Source: JBARRS01 sp049644345 (GTDB taxonomy: Bacteria > Actinomycetota > Thermoleophilia > Gaiellales > Gaiellaceae). From it: a stretch of 28,594 nt of DNA. A program made the translations under genes and the position numbers. The notes under the pieces were generated by a model. The model was not told where the DNA came from, made no database searches, and saw nothing but the letters and a program-made list of their open reading frames with translations. Positions 1-8,086 of the stretch are shown here, in pieces. The stretch is taken from assembly GCA_049644345.1 (NCBI GenBank), contig JBARRS010000129.1, forward strand, positions 1-28,594, in the 5' to 3' direction. Position 1 is the first letter of the stretch. The number at the start of each line of letters is the position of its first letter.

Positions 1-1
1 A

Positions 2-565
2 GAGGTCGCGGTCAAGCCACGCTCGTCGTCCGGCTCGCGCGGCTTCCGCATCGTGTCAGCGTGGGCGGACCAGCGGCGGCAGCTGCTCGAGAACCGGCCC
101 GGCGTGGCGGAGGCGCTCCGGCTCGAAGAGCTGGTCGAGCTACTCGGCGAGGAGGAAGTGCTCGTAATGGAGCTGGCGAAGGGACCGGAGCGGACGATCG
201 ACGGCATTGCCAGCGAGGGCAGGATCGTGCTCGGGCACCCGAAGACCCGTGAGGCTATGCGGGCCGGGCTGGCGATGTACTTCCAGACGCTCGACGACCC
301 ATGGCTGATGGAGGTCGCGGCGACGATCGCCGCCGAGCTCCGCCTCGACCATTTCTTCAACATCCAGCTGGTCGGCGAGCACGTGATCGAGGTAAACCCG
401 CGGATCTCGACGATCGTCTACCAGGAGGACCTCAACCTCCCGTATCTGGGTCTCAAGCACGCCCTTGGCGAGCTCTCTGACGAGGAGCTGGCTGCGTTCC
501 GGGATCGAGTCCGCCCGACACGCAGGGCGCTCCGTTACTTCGACCAGGTCGAGTGGGACGGCTGA
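2..565 (+). CDS. ATP-grasp enzyme, carbamoyl-phosphate-synthase-like (5' truncated)
   Basis: The reading frame is open from the left edge, so the start lies outside the window and only the C-terminal part of the protein is seen. Just inside the edge is VKPRSSSGSRGF, the glycine-rich ATP-binding loop of CarB/PylC-type ATP-grasp ligases, and near the end is EVNPRIST, the family's metal-binding E-x-N-P-R motif. These enzymes join a carboxylate to an amine or thiol through an acyl phosphate. The substrate cannot be read from sequence. It is the first of two ATP-grasp genes in the window (the other ends at 7087) and sits just upstream of a glycosyltransferase and flippase, so a role in modifying a surface glycan or its precursor is a reasonable inference. 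It ends with TGA, 123 bp before the next gene. Confidence 0.8.
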   Translation, partial: EVAVKPRSSSGSRGFRIVSAWADQRRQLLENRPGVAEALRLEELVELLGEEEVLVMELAKGPERTIDGIASEGRIVLGHPKTREAMRAGLAMYFQTLDDPWLMEVAATIAAELRLDHFFNIQLVGEHVIEVNPRISTIVYQEDLNLPYLGLKHALGELSDEELAAFRDRVRPTRRALRYFDQVEWDG

Positions 566-643
566 TGCAGAAGAACCGATTTCCGGCGGAGCCGGGCTTT
601 GCCCGAGCGCAGCCGCAGACACGCTTGAAGTGCCGAGAACAAG

Positions 644-691
644 AAGGAGGGGGCTAACGGGGGACCATGTGGTTCCCCCGTTCTTGGAGTG
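644..691 (+). promoter_or_regulatory. Strong SD, stable hairpin and GTG start: possible structured ribosome-binding site or terminator
   Basis: A perfect AAGGAGG lies at 644-650. It is followed by a hairpin: AACGGGGGACC (656-666), loop ATGT (667-670), GGTTCCCCCGTT (671-682), with one bulged base. The glycosyltransferase GTG is at 689. In a straight line the SD is 38 nt from that start, but if the hairpin folds the unpaired distance is 11 nt, close to usable. The same stem hides an out-of-frame ATG at 667. The stem could instead be a weak terminator for the ATP-grasp gene, although the T-run after it is poor (TTCTTGG). The rest of the 566-688 gap holds a small GGGC/GCCC hairpin near 593-605 and nothing else I can name. 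Confidence 0.5.
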
Positions 692-1627
692 GGACTCCGA
701 GTAGTCCACTGCCCGGTCAACTTCGCCGGAATGGGCTGGACGAACGTCCGGGCGCTGCGGCGCAAGGGGGTCGACGCCCGTCTCGTCGTCTTCGAGACGC
801 ACCCGGCTCACCCCGAGGCGGACTGGAACCTGAACCGGCCGGCGGGCGAGCCGCTCTGGCGGCGGCAGCTCGTCCAGCTGCGGGCCCTAGCCAGGCTGCT
901 CCCCGACACGGACGTCTTCCACTTCTACTTCGGGCTGACGCTCGTGCCGAAGCGCCTTCAGTTCCCGATCCTGCGGGCGGCGCGCAAGAAGTCGGTATTC
1001 CACTTCGTCGGCTCCGACATTCGCGGCAAGACGGCGGCCGAGCTCGCCTATGGGGGGCTCGCGGACGCGCAGATCATCGGCTCCTACGACGCGGTCCGGT
1101 GGATCCCCGACGCGAACATCGTCCCGCCGGGGATCGACCTGAGCACGCTCGCGCCCGTGCCGCCGCGTGACTCGGGACCGGTTCGAGTCGTACACGCGGC
1201 CCTGAGCCGAAGGCGCAAAGGCACGGACGCGATCGTCGCCGCCTGCGAGGAGCTCGGCGTCGAGCTCGACGTCGTCGAGGGCGTGCACCACAGCGAGGTC
1301 TCGAAACGGGTCGCCCGCGCGGACGTGGTCGTCGACCAGCTCAACTCGGGCTGGTACGGCCTTTTCGCGATCGAGGCGATGGCGCTCGGCAAGCCGGTCG
1401 TCGGCTTCATCCACGACGAGGCGGCACGGCGAACCGAGGATGCATTCGGCATCGAGCTCCCGATCGTGCGCACGACGAAGGAGACGCTGGCGAGTAACCT
1501 CCGCCCGCTCGTCGAATCCGGCGAGGAGCGCCGCCGCCGCGGCGAGGCCGGCCGCGCCTACGTCGAACAGGTCCACGACGCCGACACGATGGCCGACCGC
1601 CTGATCGAGATCTACTCTGGCCTGTAG
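689..1627 (+). CDS. Glycosyltransferase, GT4-like
   Basis: This 312-residue protein has the two-domain look of a GT-B retaining glycosyltransferase, which moves a sugar from an NDP-sugar donor to a growing glycan at the cytoplasmic membrane face. The N-terminal part starts LRVVHCPVNFAGMGWTNV, a usual first beta strand and glycine loop. A linker, NIVPPGIDL, precedes the donor domain. The donor domain carries the GT4-style block with GLFAIEAMALGKPVV around residues 223-238, where the Glu of FAIEAM matches the E-x7-E nucleotide-sugar motif region. It has no membrane segment. The GTG start gives the expected N-terminus; see the structured leader just upstream. The flippase starts 2 bp after its stop, so the two are surely co-transcribed. 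The sugar and linkage are not predictable. Confidence 0.85.
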   Translation: MGLRVVHCPVNFAGMGWTNVRALRRKGVDARLVVFETHPAHPEADWNLNRPAGEPLWRRQLVQLRALARLLPDTDVFHFYFGLTLVPKRLQFPILRAARKKSVFHFVGSDIRGKTAAELAYGGLADAQIIGSYDAVRWIPDANIVPPGIDLSTLAPVPPRDSGPVRVVHAALSRRRKGTDAIVAACEELGVELDVVEGVHHSEVSKRVARADVVVDQLNSGWYGLFAIEAMALGKPVVGFIHDEAARRTEDAFGIELPIVRTTKETLASNLRPLVESGEERRRRGEAGRAYVEQVHDADTMADRLIEIYSGL

Positions 1628-1629
1628 TC

Positions 1630-3084
1630 GTGCCCCTCGCGCGCGAGATCAAGCGGCTCGCCAAGCACTCGGCGATCTACGGCCTCGGCGGGCTCGTCTC
1701 CCGAATCCTCGCCGTCCTGCTGCTCCCGCTCTACACGAGCTACCTGCACGGGCGCGACTACGGCCGCGTCGAGACGCTGACGGCGCTCACCGCGGTGCTG
1801 GTGACGCTGCTTCGGCTCGGGATCTCGAGCGCCTTCTTCCGCTTCTACTTCGACTCGACCGACGAGGCGAGGCGCACGCTCGTCGTCCGCACGTCGTTCT
1901 GGTTCACGATGGTGAGCGCCACGGCCGGGCTCGCGGCCGGCTGCATCCTTGCGGGACCGATCGCGAATGCGCTCTCGCTGGGACACGGCCAGCAATGGCT
2001 CGTACGGGCCGCGTTCGTCGGGCTCTGGGCGCAGATGAACTTCGAGCAGCTGACCTCGCTCTTCCGGGTCGAGGAGCGGTCGGTGCAGTTCGTGACGGCG
2101 AGCCTGGCGAACGTGCTCGTCACCGTCGCAGCCACCGTCGCGCTCGTCGTCGGCGCCCACGAGCGCGCGCTCGGCGTGATCGTGGGCAACTTCACCGGGA
2201 CGCTCGTCGTCTACTTCGCCCTGCTGGCGTACCGCCGCTACCAGCTCGGGCTCCAGTTCGACAGGCGGCTCTTCCGCGAGATGAACCGGTTCGGGATGCC
2301 GCTCGTCCCCTCGGCGCTGGCGATCTGGGTACTGACCTTCGCCGACCGCGTCTTCATCGCCAAATACAAGGGCCAGACGGAGGTCGGCCACTATTCGATC
2401 GGCGTTCGTCTCGCCTCGGCGATCCTGCTACTGCTCCTCGCCTTCAGGACCGCCTGGCCGGCGTTCGCGTACTCGATCGAGGACGAGCGAGAGGCAAAGC
2501 GCGCCTACGGCTTCGTGCTCACCTATCTGCTCTTCATCACCTGCTGGGCGTCACTCGGCCTCAGCCTTCTGGCGCCGTGGCTCGTTCGCCTGCTGACGGC
2601 GAAGCCGGAGTTCTACTCGGGCGCGAGGGTCGTGGCGCCGCTCGCGTTCTCAGGCGCGGCCTGGGCGGCATACACCGTGGTCGCGATCGGAATCGGCCGC
2701 GCCCGCCGGACGCAGTTCAACTGGGTCGTGACCGGAGCCGCGGCAGCGCTGAACATCGGGCTCAACTTCGTGCTCGTGCCTGCGTACGGGATGATCGGCG
2801 CGGCGTATGCCTCGCTCGCCGCCTTCGCGGCGATGTTCGTCCTGATGACGTGGCATGCGCAGCGGGTCTACCCGGTGCCCTACCAGTGGCGCAGGATCGG
2901 CCTGCTGGTCGTCCTCTCAGCGGGCCTGACGGCGTTGGGGAAGGCGATCCACGTCTCTCTGCCCGGCGCCCTTCTGCTGGTCGCGGTCTATCCGCTCACC
3001 CTGCTTCCGCTGGGGTTCTATCTGCCGGCTGAGCTGCGGCGGCTGCGGGCCTTCGGCCGTCGGCTCCTGGCACCTGCGCGATAG
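1630..3084 (+). CDS. Oligosaccharide flippase, Wzx/MVF-like polysaccharide biosynthesis protein
   Basis: A 484-residue integral membrane protein with about 12-14 hydrophobic segments spread over its whole length and a short basic C-terminus, the usual size and shape of Wzx/RfbX lipid-linked oligosaccharide flippases of the MOP superfamily. These move an undecaprenyl-linked repeat unit from the inner to the outer membrane leaflet. The N-terminus, with HSAIYGLGGLVSRILAVLLL, is typical of the family. The GTG start lies 2 bp after the glycosyltransferase stop. The last 89 bp overlap, tail to tail, the 3' end of the O-antigen ligase gene on the other strand. With the glycosyltransferase upstream and the ligase opposite, this is a Wzx/Wzy-type glycan assembly set. 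Confidence 0.9.
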   Translation: MPLAREIKRLAKHSAIYGLGGLVSRILAVLLLPLYTSYLHGRDYGRVETLTALTAVLVTLLRLGISSAFFRFYFDSTDEARRTLVVRTSFWFTMVSATAGLAAGCILAGPIANALSLGHGQQWLVRAAFVGLWAQMNFEQLTSLFRVEERSVQFVTASLANVLVTVAATVALVVGAHERALGVIVGNFTGTLVVYFALLAYRRYQLGLQFDRRLFREMNRFGMPLVPSALAIWVLTFADRVFIAKYKGQTEVGHYSIGVRLASAILLLLLAFRTAWPAFAYSIEDEREAKRAYGFVLTYLLFITCWASLGLSLLAPWLVRLLTAKPEFYSGARVVAPLAFSGAAWAAYTVVAIGIGRARRTQFNWVVTGAAAALNIGLNFVLVPAYGMIGAAYASLAAFAAMFVLMTWHAQRVYPVPYQWRRIGLLVVLSAGLTALGKAIHVSLPGALLLVAVYPLTLLPLGFYLPAELRRLRAFGRRLLAPAR

Positions 3085-4537
3085 CGGGCTCGAGCTCTGC
3101 CTCGCGCCGGGGAAGCCCGGCCACGAGCGCCGAGAGCCCGAACAGCCCCCAGGCCATCGGATCCTCGAAGAACGCGTTGTAGAACAGGCTGTGCACCGCT
3201 ATCGCGGCGAGCCCGAGCCCGAAGACGAGGCAGGCCGACCCCTCGAAGCTTCGGCGCACGCGCGAGAACGGCACCCAGAGCGCCGCCGCGAGCAAACAGA
3301 CGAAGAACGCGAGTCCCGGCAGGCCCGTCTCGGCCGCGACCGTGATCGGCGTGTCGTGCGAGGCCGCCTTCTTCGGTTCCTTCCCCTTCAGGTGGAGGCG
3401 CTTGGCGTACGCACGCTTGAAGGAGCCAATCCCCACGCCGACGGCGCCGTTGTGCACCGCGATCTTGGCGCCGGTCGAGACGAGCTGGTAGCGCCCGCTG
3501 GAGGCATTGTTCAGGCCGGCACGCGAGTGGCTGAGCACCGAATGACGAACCTGGGGGACGCCGATCGCGACCACCCCGAGCACCAACGCGACCAGAACCG
3601 CGGCAAGCACGGCCTGCCACCGCCACGCAATCGCGGCTGCGATGAAGACCCCGGCGACGAGTGCGACGAAGCTTGACTGCGAGAACGAGAACAGCAGCCC
3701 GATCCAGGTCGCCGCGATCGCGACCCCGGCCGCGTAGCCCCATCGGCGGTCGCGTCCGAAGAGCACGAGCACGAGGCTCGCCAGCATCGCGACGACGAGG
3801 AAGCGCCCGTAGATCGACGGATCCCAGAAGACGGAATTGACGCGGTAGAAGGGCAGGTACGCGTTGCCGACGATCACCTTGGGGTTCCAGAAAACGTCAC
3901 GCGTGGACCACTGATAGACGCCGACGACTGCGAAGGCGAGGGCCATGAGAACAAGCTCACCGAGCAGCACCGTGAGCAGGCGCGGGCGCCACGGCAGCCG
4001 CGCGAGCGCGACGGCAAGCAGGCCGAACGGCAGGTAGAAGAAGAGCAGTTCGATCGCGCCCTGGCGGAGATCGCCGGTCCAGACGATCGTGAGCCCGCTC
4101 CATGCTACGAACGCAGCGAGGGGCCAGGCGACGAGCCCGAGCTCCTTCGAGCGTTGGTCCCCCCGAAACAGCTCGTACGCGAGCAGGACGGCGGCGCCGG
4201 CCACGACGCCGTAGAGAGGAATCAGCAGGTCCGCGTTGGTCGAGCCGACCGTGACCGGGATGCGGGCGGGAACGCAGGCGAGCGCGAGCAGCGCGAGCGA
4301 CCAGGGCCAACGCCGCAGCGCCGCCGCCACCCCCGCCGCGAGCACGAGGCCGAGCACGGCGACCGCGCCTAGCTCCTTCGCGTGGCCGTGCGGCGCGAGA
4401 TACCAGGCGAGCAGAGCGCAGCCGAGGACGAGGGCTCCGAGCCCCGCGAGACGCAGGTCTCGCCGCGGCGCGACGAGCAGGAGCCCGAGGCCCGCAGCTC
4501 CGATCACCCCGCCCGCGCGGGCGAGCTCCGCCGTCAC
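2996..4537 (-). CDS. O-antigen ligase / polymerase family membrane protein
   Basis: A 513-residue protein with about a dozen membrane segments and the Wzy_C/WaaL signature. FSFSQSS is followed by a large extracytoplasmic loop containing GRYQL, VGVGIGSF and SHDTPITVAAETGLPGL. Family members either polymerise repeat units or transfer finished polysaccharide to an acceptor, using a lipid-linked glycan donor at the outer membrane face. The hydrophobic core ends near residue 480. The last ~30 residues are a low-complexity Ala/Pro/Arg tail encoded antisense to the end of the flippase gene. The GTG start overlaps the stop of the upstream FlgD-like gene by 4 bp (GTGA), so translation is probably coupled. 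Polymerase and ligase roles cannot be separated by sequence. Confidence 0.85.
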   Translation of the reverse strand: MTAELARAGGVIGAAGLGLLLVAPRRDLRLAGLGALVLGCALLAWYLAPHGHAKELGAVAVLGLVLAAGVAAALRRWPWSLALLALACVPARIPVTVGSTNADLLIPLYGVVAGAAVLLAYELFRGDQRSKELGLVAWPLAAFVAWSGLTIVWTGDLRQGAIELLFFYLPFGLLAVALARLPWRPRLLTVLLGELVLMALAFAVVGVYQWSTRDVFWNPKVIVGNAYLPFYRVNSVFWDPSIYGRFLVVAMLASLVLVLFGRDRRWGYAAGVAIAATWIGLLFSFSQSSFVALVAGVFIAAAIAWRWQAVLAAVLVALVLGVVAIGVPQVRHSVLSHSRAGLNNASSGRYQLVSTGAKIAVHNGAVGVGIGSFKRAYAKRLHLKGKEPKKAASHDTPITVAAETGLPGLAFFVCLLAAALWVPFSRVRRSFEGSACLVFGLGLAAIAVHSLFYNAFFEDPMAWGLFGLSALVAGLPRREAELEPAIAQVPGADGRRPAAAAAQPADRTPAEAG

Positions 4538-5463
4538 GGCCGGCGCCCCACGATCACCACCGTCGTCGCGGAGTGCCCCCTTGCGGTCACGACGAGGCGG
4601 TAGCGCCCCGCATAGCCGGCCCGAAGCACGAGCACCCGCTGCCGGCCAACCCCACGGCGCTTGCCGAGCCGCCAGCGGTAGCGCTTTGCGTCCGTGGAGA
4701 CCCGGACGCCGAAGCGCGTCTGCGCGCGCACGTGGACGACGCGCGGCGACAGCTCGATATAGCGGACCCGTAGCGTCGCGGCCGGCCCCGCCTCGGTGAC
4801 GTTCCCGGCCCGGTCCTGGCCGCGCAGCTCGATCCGGTAGCTTCCGGCGGGCAACGGGACTCCGTCGACCTTGCCGTACCAGCGCAGCTCGCCGTCCGTC
4901 CTGAACTGCTTCACCTTCACCCGAAGCACCCCGTTCACGTACAGGAGCGCGCGGGCCGGCTCGCTCAACCGGTAGTGGACGCGCAGGACATCGTGCCTAT
5001 GGTCGCCGTCGGGCGAGAGAACGGCCGGGTGGAAGCCAACGAGGGTCGCCCGTGGCGCCACGGTGTCGACCACGATCGGGTTGGGCAGCAGGATCGTTCG
5101 ATGAGCCCGCCGGAGATGGATGCGCGGCTTGTAGGACCCGTCCGAGACGGGAACGTTCTGGGAGTCCAGGCCGTTCCAGATGAACGACTTGCGGCCGGGC
5201 CCGCGCAACTTGCCGCCCAGCAGGGTCCTGACGACGTGGCCGCCCGAGTCGACGATCGCCACGGTCAGCCGATCGGTCTTTCTCAACCTGAAGCGGATCG
5301 TCGCCAGGTCGGTCGAGCAGGCGCACGTCGGCGAGAACACCTTGTCGACCTTGGTCGCGCTGATCGGGCTCGGCTCGAGCTTCAGGCCCTCCGTGACCGC
5401 GAACGCCGCAGTCGTAGCCCCGAGCAGAACGAGTACGAGCAGAGTCGAAAGGAGCCGCGGCAC
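4534..5463 (-). CDS. Secreted FlgD-like Ig-domain protein
   Basis: A 309-residue protein with a clear Sec signal peptide (MPRLLSTLLVLVLLGATTAA), so it is exported. The mature part has at least two FlgD-type Ig-like modules. The first has WNGLDSQNVPVSDGSY near residues 96-111. The second starts with LSPDGD near 149 and ends with PAGSYRIELRGQDRAGN. This is the fold used in flagellar hook caps and in many surface or cell-wall proteins as a binding or spacer module. A Cys pair (CAC) sits near residue 47. The C-terminus is basic. No catalytic motif is visible. It is coupled by a 4-bp overlap to the ligase gene downstream, so it may be a periplasmic or surface partner in glycan assembly. It resembles the C-terminal part of the protein at 23636-25342. 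Confidence 0.7.
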   Translation of the reverse strand: MPRLLSTLLVLVLLGATTAAFAVTEGLKLEPSPISATKVDKVFSPTCACSTDLATIRFRLRKTDRLTVAIVDSGGHVVRTLLGGKLRGPGRKSFIWNGLDSQNVPVSDGSYKPRIHLRRAHRTILLPNPIVVDTVAPRATLVGFHPAVLSPDGDHRHDVLRVHYRLSEPARALLYVNGVLRVKVKQFRTDGELRWYGKVDGVPLPAGSYRIELRGQDRAGNVTEAGPAATLRVRYIELSPRVVHVRAQTRFGVRVSTDAKRYRWRLGKRRGVGRQRVLVLRAGYAGRYRLVVTARGHSATTVVIVGRRP

Positions 5464-5503
5464 GGCTCGGCGATTCTAGATGTCGGCAAGAGCCGGTCCG
5501 CCG
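5464..5503 (-). promoter_or_regulatory. Possible internal promoter (TAGAAT) before the FlgD-like gene
   Basis: In this 40-bp gap the minus strand reads TAGAAT at 5478-5473, a good -10 match, 9 nt before the GTG start. There is no Shine-Dalgarno sequence, so a near-leaderless transcript for the FlgD-like and ligase genes is possible. No convincing -35 box is seen at the right distance. GGCTC/GAGCC arms (5464-5468 and 5490-5494) could also form a hairpin around it. Confidence 0.3.
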
Positions 5504-6172
5504 TCAGAACGGCTCGACGCTGCGGATGAGCACGAACGGCTCGGCGTATTCGCAGCCGACCGTCGCGCCGTAGAACCCGGCGTACGCCTCGAGCGCGCGC
5601 GCGCTGCGCGGGTGAGGGTAAGGCCGGTGCTCCGTCTCGAAGCAACCGAATGCCTCGAGCTTCTTGATGAGCGTCTCGGTGATGTCGACGAACCAGTTCG
5701 GGACGAACCAGTTGGTCGCGGACGGCGTCCATTCCGTGCTCGAGGTCGGGGCGTACGTCAGCACCCGCCTCACGCCCTGGCCGGGCACCGGCCGCGTCGC
5801 CACGGCCACCGAGTCGAAGAGCGCGCGGTGGTCCCGGTTGACGTCGGGCTGAGCCGTGTACACAACCTCGGGGGCGTAGCCCTCCACGTGCTCCTCGACG
5901 ACGCCGTTCACCTCGACGTGCGGGAGCGTGTCGAGCCGCATGTCCGGGAGGTCGAGGTGAACGTAGTCGCTCACTCCGAGTGCGGCCGCCGCAGCGACCG
6001 CCTCGCGATTCTTCTGCTCTCGGCGCCCGGCGTCCCCGGGGTATTGCGCGGAGCTGCCGTCCGTGACGCAGACGACGCGGACCTCGTCGCCGTGCAGCGC
6101 GTGGAGGGCGATCGTTCCTCCCATGCCGAGCACCTCGTCATCTGGATGGGCGGAGAACACGAGCACTCGCAT
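5504..6172 (-). CDS. PIG-L family deacetylase
   Basis: A 222-residue soluble protein of the PIG-L/LmbE fold. These zinc enzymes remove the acetyl group from N-acetylglucosamine in a lipid, glycan, nucleotide-sugar or small-molecule setting (GlcNAc-PI, mycothiol and bacillithiol precursors, teicoplanin). The AHPDDE zinc motif lies at residues 8-13 and the third ligand is probably His115 in PDVNRDHRAL. A strong SD (AAGGAGGA) precedes the ATG, and the formyltransferase stop is 15 bp upstream. The neighbours suggest that it frees an amine on a glycan precursor that is then formylated or ligated, but mycothiol-type substrates are not excluded by sequence. Confidence 0.85.
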   Translation of the reverse strand: MRVLVFSAHPDDEVLGMGGTIALHALHGDEVRVVCVTDGSSAQYPGDAGRREQKNREAVAAAAALGVSDYVHLDLPDMRLDTLPHVEVNGVVEEHVEGYAPEVVYTAQPDVNRDHRALFDSVAVATRPVPGQGVRRVLTYAPTSSTEWTPSATNWFVPNWFVDITETLIKKLEAFGCFETEHRPYPHPRSARALEAYAGFYGATVGCEYAEPFVLIRSVEPF

Positions 6173-6187
6173 CGACTCCTCCTTCTC

Positions 6188-7087
6188 CTACCCGAGCCGA
6201 TCCCCGGCGACGAGGCGTCGGCCGAGCTCGGCGGGCTCGACCTCTTCCAGCAGCAGGCCGCCCTCGCCGCAGGCGACGACTACACCTTCCGCGCGAAGCT
6301 CGACGACCGTCCCGGCGGGAGGATCTGCCTCGAGCTCGACCGGCCGCGCGCGCCAGACCACGACCCGTTCCTCGCCCAGGTACGTGAAGGCGCCGGGGTA
6401 TGGACGGGTCTGCGCGCGCACCCAGTCGTCGAGGTAGCGGGCACGCGTCTCCCAGTCGATGATCCCGTCGGCCGGCGTCCGCTTCGGCCAGGCGCTCGCC
6501 CGCTTCGGGTCCTGAGGGACCCGCGGCGACGACCCGGCGAGCAGCTTCGGCACGCAGTCGCGGATCAGCTGCACGTGCGCGTCCGAGATCTTTTCGAACA
6601 GCGTCGACGCGCTCTCGTCCGCGGCGATCGGAACCTCGAGCTGGCCGATGATCGGACCGGCGTCCGCGGTCGCGTCGGTGATCTCGAACAGCGTGACGCC
6701 TGTCTTCGCGAGACCGCTCAGGATCGCCCACGGGATCGGCGCCCGGCCCCGGTGGCGCGGAAGCAGCGTCGGGTGCATGCCGTAGACCCCTTGGGAGGCA
6801 AGCGCGATCAGCGGATCGCAGACGAGCTGCGACCAGCCGACGACGAAGATCATCTCGGGCTCGAGCACGCGCACAGCCTCAACCGTCACGTCCGCGTTCA
6901 CGTCTCCCGTCTCGATCAGCTCTGCGCCGAACCGCGCAGCGACGTCCTCGAATGCGCACTGGCCGGCACGATCCGGGTCGATCGGCCCGGGAAGCGTCAC
7001 GATCCCGACGACCTCGCCGCCGGTCTCGACACTCGCCTCGAGGCAGCGGCGGCCGACAACGTCGAAGGTCACCCAGACCAGGCGCAC
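6188..7087 (-). CDS. Formyltransferase-fold enzyme (Fmt/ArnA-like), catalytic Asn replaced by Gly
   Basis: A 299-residue protein with the N-terminal formyl_transf_N fold and a C-terminal Fmt_C-like domain (about residue 210 onward), the length of methionyl-tRNA or sugar N-formyltransferases. These use 10-formyl-tetrahydrofolate. The active-site block reads GVYGMHPTLLPRHRG (residues 100-114), and the aspartate is in ADAGPII (Asp142). In the classic N-x-H ... D set (E. coli Fmt Asn106, His108, Asp144) His and Asp are kept, but Gly103 stands where Asn is expected. With a PIG-L deacetylase next and an amino-sugar pathway nearby, a sugar formyltransferase role fits better than initiator tRNA. I chose the GTG at 7087, which overlaps the stop of the ATP-grasp gene by 1 bp; the open frame upstream of it has no family similarity. 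Confidence 0.75.
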   Translation of the reverse strand: MRLVWVTFDVVGRRCLEASVETGGEVVGIVTLPGPIDPDRAGQCAFEDVAARFGAELIETGDVNADVTVEAVRVLEPEMIFVVGWSQLVCDPLIALASQGVYGMHPTLLPRHRGRAPIPWAILSGLAKTGVTLFEITDATADAGPIIGQLEVPIAADESASTLFEKISDAHVQLIRDCVPKLLAGSSPRVPQDPKRASAWPKRTPADGIIDWETRARYLDDWVRAQTRPYPGAFTYLGEERVVVWRARPVELEADPPAGTVVELRAEGVVVACGEGGLLLEEVEPAELGRRLVAGDRLG

Positions 7088-8076
7088 TACTCGACGATCG
7101 GCTCGGGCAGATCCACCGGCAGCGGCTCGTAGGTCCCGTCGTCCGAAGGTACGAGGGAGACCTCGGAGAGGTAGCGGGTCATGACGATCCCGGCACGGAA
7201 GTCCCCGACGCGGGGCTCGGGTTGCTCGCCGTTCGCGAGCGCGACCGCAAGCTCCGGGTAACGGCTTCCTGCCGCGTAGGGGAGCGGAAACGCCCCGCCG
7301 AAACGCGGATTCAGGTCGGTCACCTGATGGCTGCCGTCCGCCTCGCGGAAACACTGGATCGTGCCGGCGCCGCGGAGAGGCAGCGATTGGGCCACGTTCC
7401 GGCCGAACTCGATCAGGTCCCGATCGTCGATCGTCATTCCTTTGATCGACTCGCCTCCCTTCGACTCGATCATCGTGCGCGGAATCGAGTTCAGGCAGCG
7501 GCCCTCGAAGTCGCAGAAGACGTCGATCGAGAACTCCTCGCCGGCGCAACGGGCCTGGACGATGGAGTCCTCCGGCGTGTGGCCGAGGAAGAAGTCGAGC
7601 TCGGCTCGGCTCTCGGCTCGGTAGATGTGCTTGCTGCCGAAGCCCACACGCGCCTTGACGAGCACGGGGAACGGGATCTCGTCCGGAAGCTCGCCGGGGA
7701 GCCATGTCTCTGGCGACGGGATGCCGCGCTCCTCGAAGGTGATGTGCGCGAGGTACTTGTCAGCTGTTCGCCGCACGATCTCGTGCTCGGGGAGGAGAAC
7801 GGGCGCGCCGAGCTCGTCGCGCCTCTCCGACACGACGTACTGGTCGATGTCCGTCAGCGGCACGACGAGCCTGACGTCGTGCGCGGCCACGATGTCGCGC
7901 AGCGCCGGGATGTACGCCGGGTCGTCCTTGCGCGGAACGAGCGCGTACGCGTCCGCGTGGTACAGCGCGGGCGCGAGCGGGCTCACGTCGGCGCCGATCG
8001 TCGTCGCACCCGCCCGCCGGAACGCGGTCACGATGTCGACGCGCATCCCGACACAGGTGAAGAGGACCGCGCTCAC
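7087..8076 (-). CDS. ATP-grasp enzyme, CarB/PylC-like
   Basis: This protein of about 329 residues has the ATP-grasp layout: an N-terminal Rossmann-like part (SAVLFTCVGMRVDIVTAFRR), an ATP-binding loop (PVLVKARVGFGSKHIY) and the metal-binding VTDLNPRFGGAFPL near the C-terminus. Such enzymes activate a carboxylate with ATP and join it to an amine. It resembles the carbamoyl-phosphate-synthase-like ATP-grasp proteins often found in glycan clusters. Substrate unknown. I prefer the GTG at 8076, 10 bp after the previous stop; another GTG at 8094 would add six residues and overlap the upstream gene by 8 bp. Its stop overlaps the formyltransferase start. Confidence 0.75.
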   Translation of the reverse strand: MSAVLFTCVGMRVDIVTAFRRAGATTIGADVSPLAPALYHADAYALVPRKDDPAYIPALRDIVAAHDVRLVVPLTDIDQYVVSERRDELGAPVLLPEHEIVRRTADKYLAHITFEERGIPSPETWLPGELPDEIPFPVLVKARVGFGSKHIYRAESRAELDFFLGHTPEDSIVQARCAGEEFSIDVFCDFEGRCLNSIPRTMIESKGGESIKGMTIDDRDLIEFGRNVAQSLPLRGAGTIQCFREADGSHQVTDLNPRFGGAFPLPYAAGSRYPELAVALANGEQPEPRVGDFRAGIVMTRYLSEVSLVPSDDGTYEPLPVDLPEPIVE

Positions 8077-8086
8077 GCGCGAGAGC

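Noticed and set aside
667..1170. Plus-strand ORF starting at ATG 667 after AAGGAGG
   Set aside because: The ATG lies in the hairpin loop, the SD is 16 nt away, and the product is low-complexity and out of frame with the clear glycosyltransferase.
5480..7132. Plus-strand open frame of 550 codons
   Set aside because: Antisense to PIG-L and formyltransferase genes; composition is the usual Arg/Val/Asp shadow and no motif is seen.
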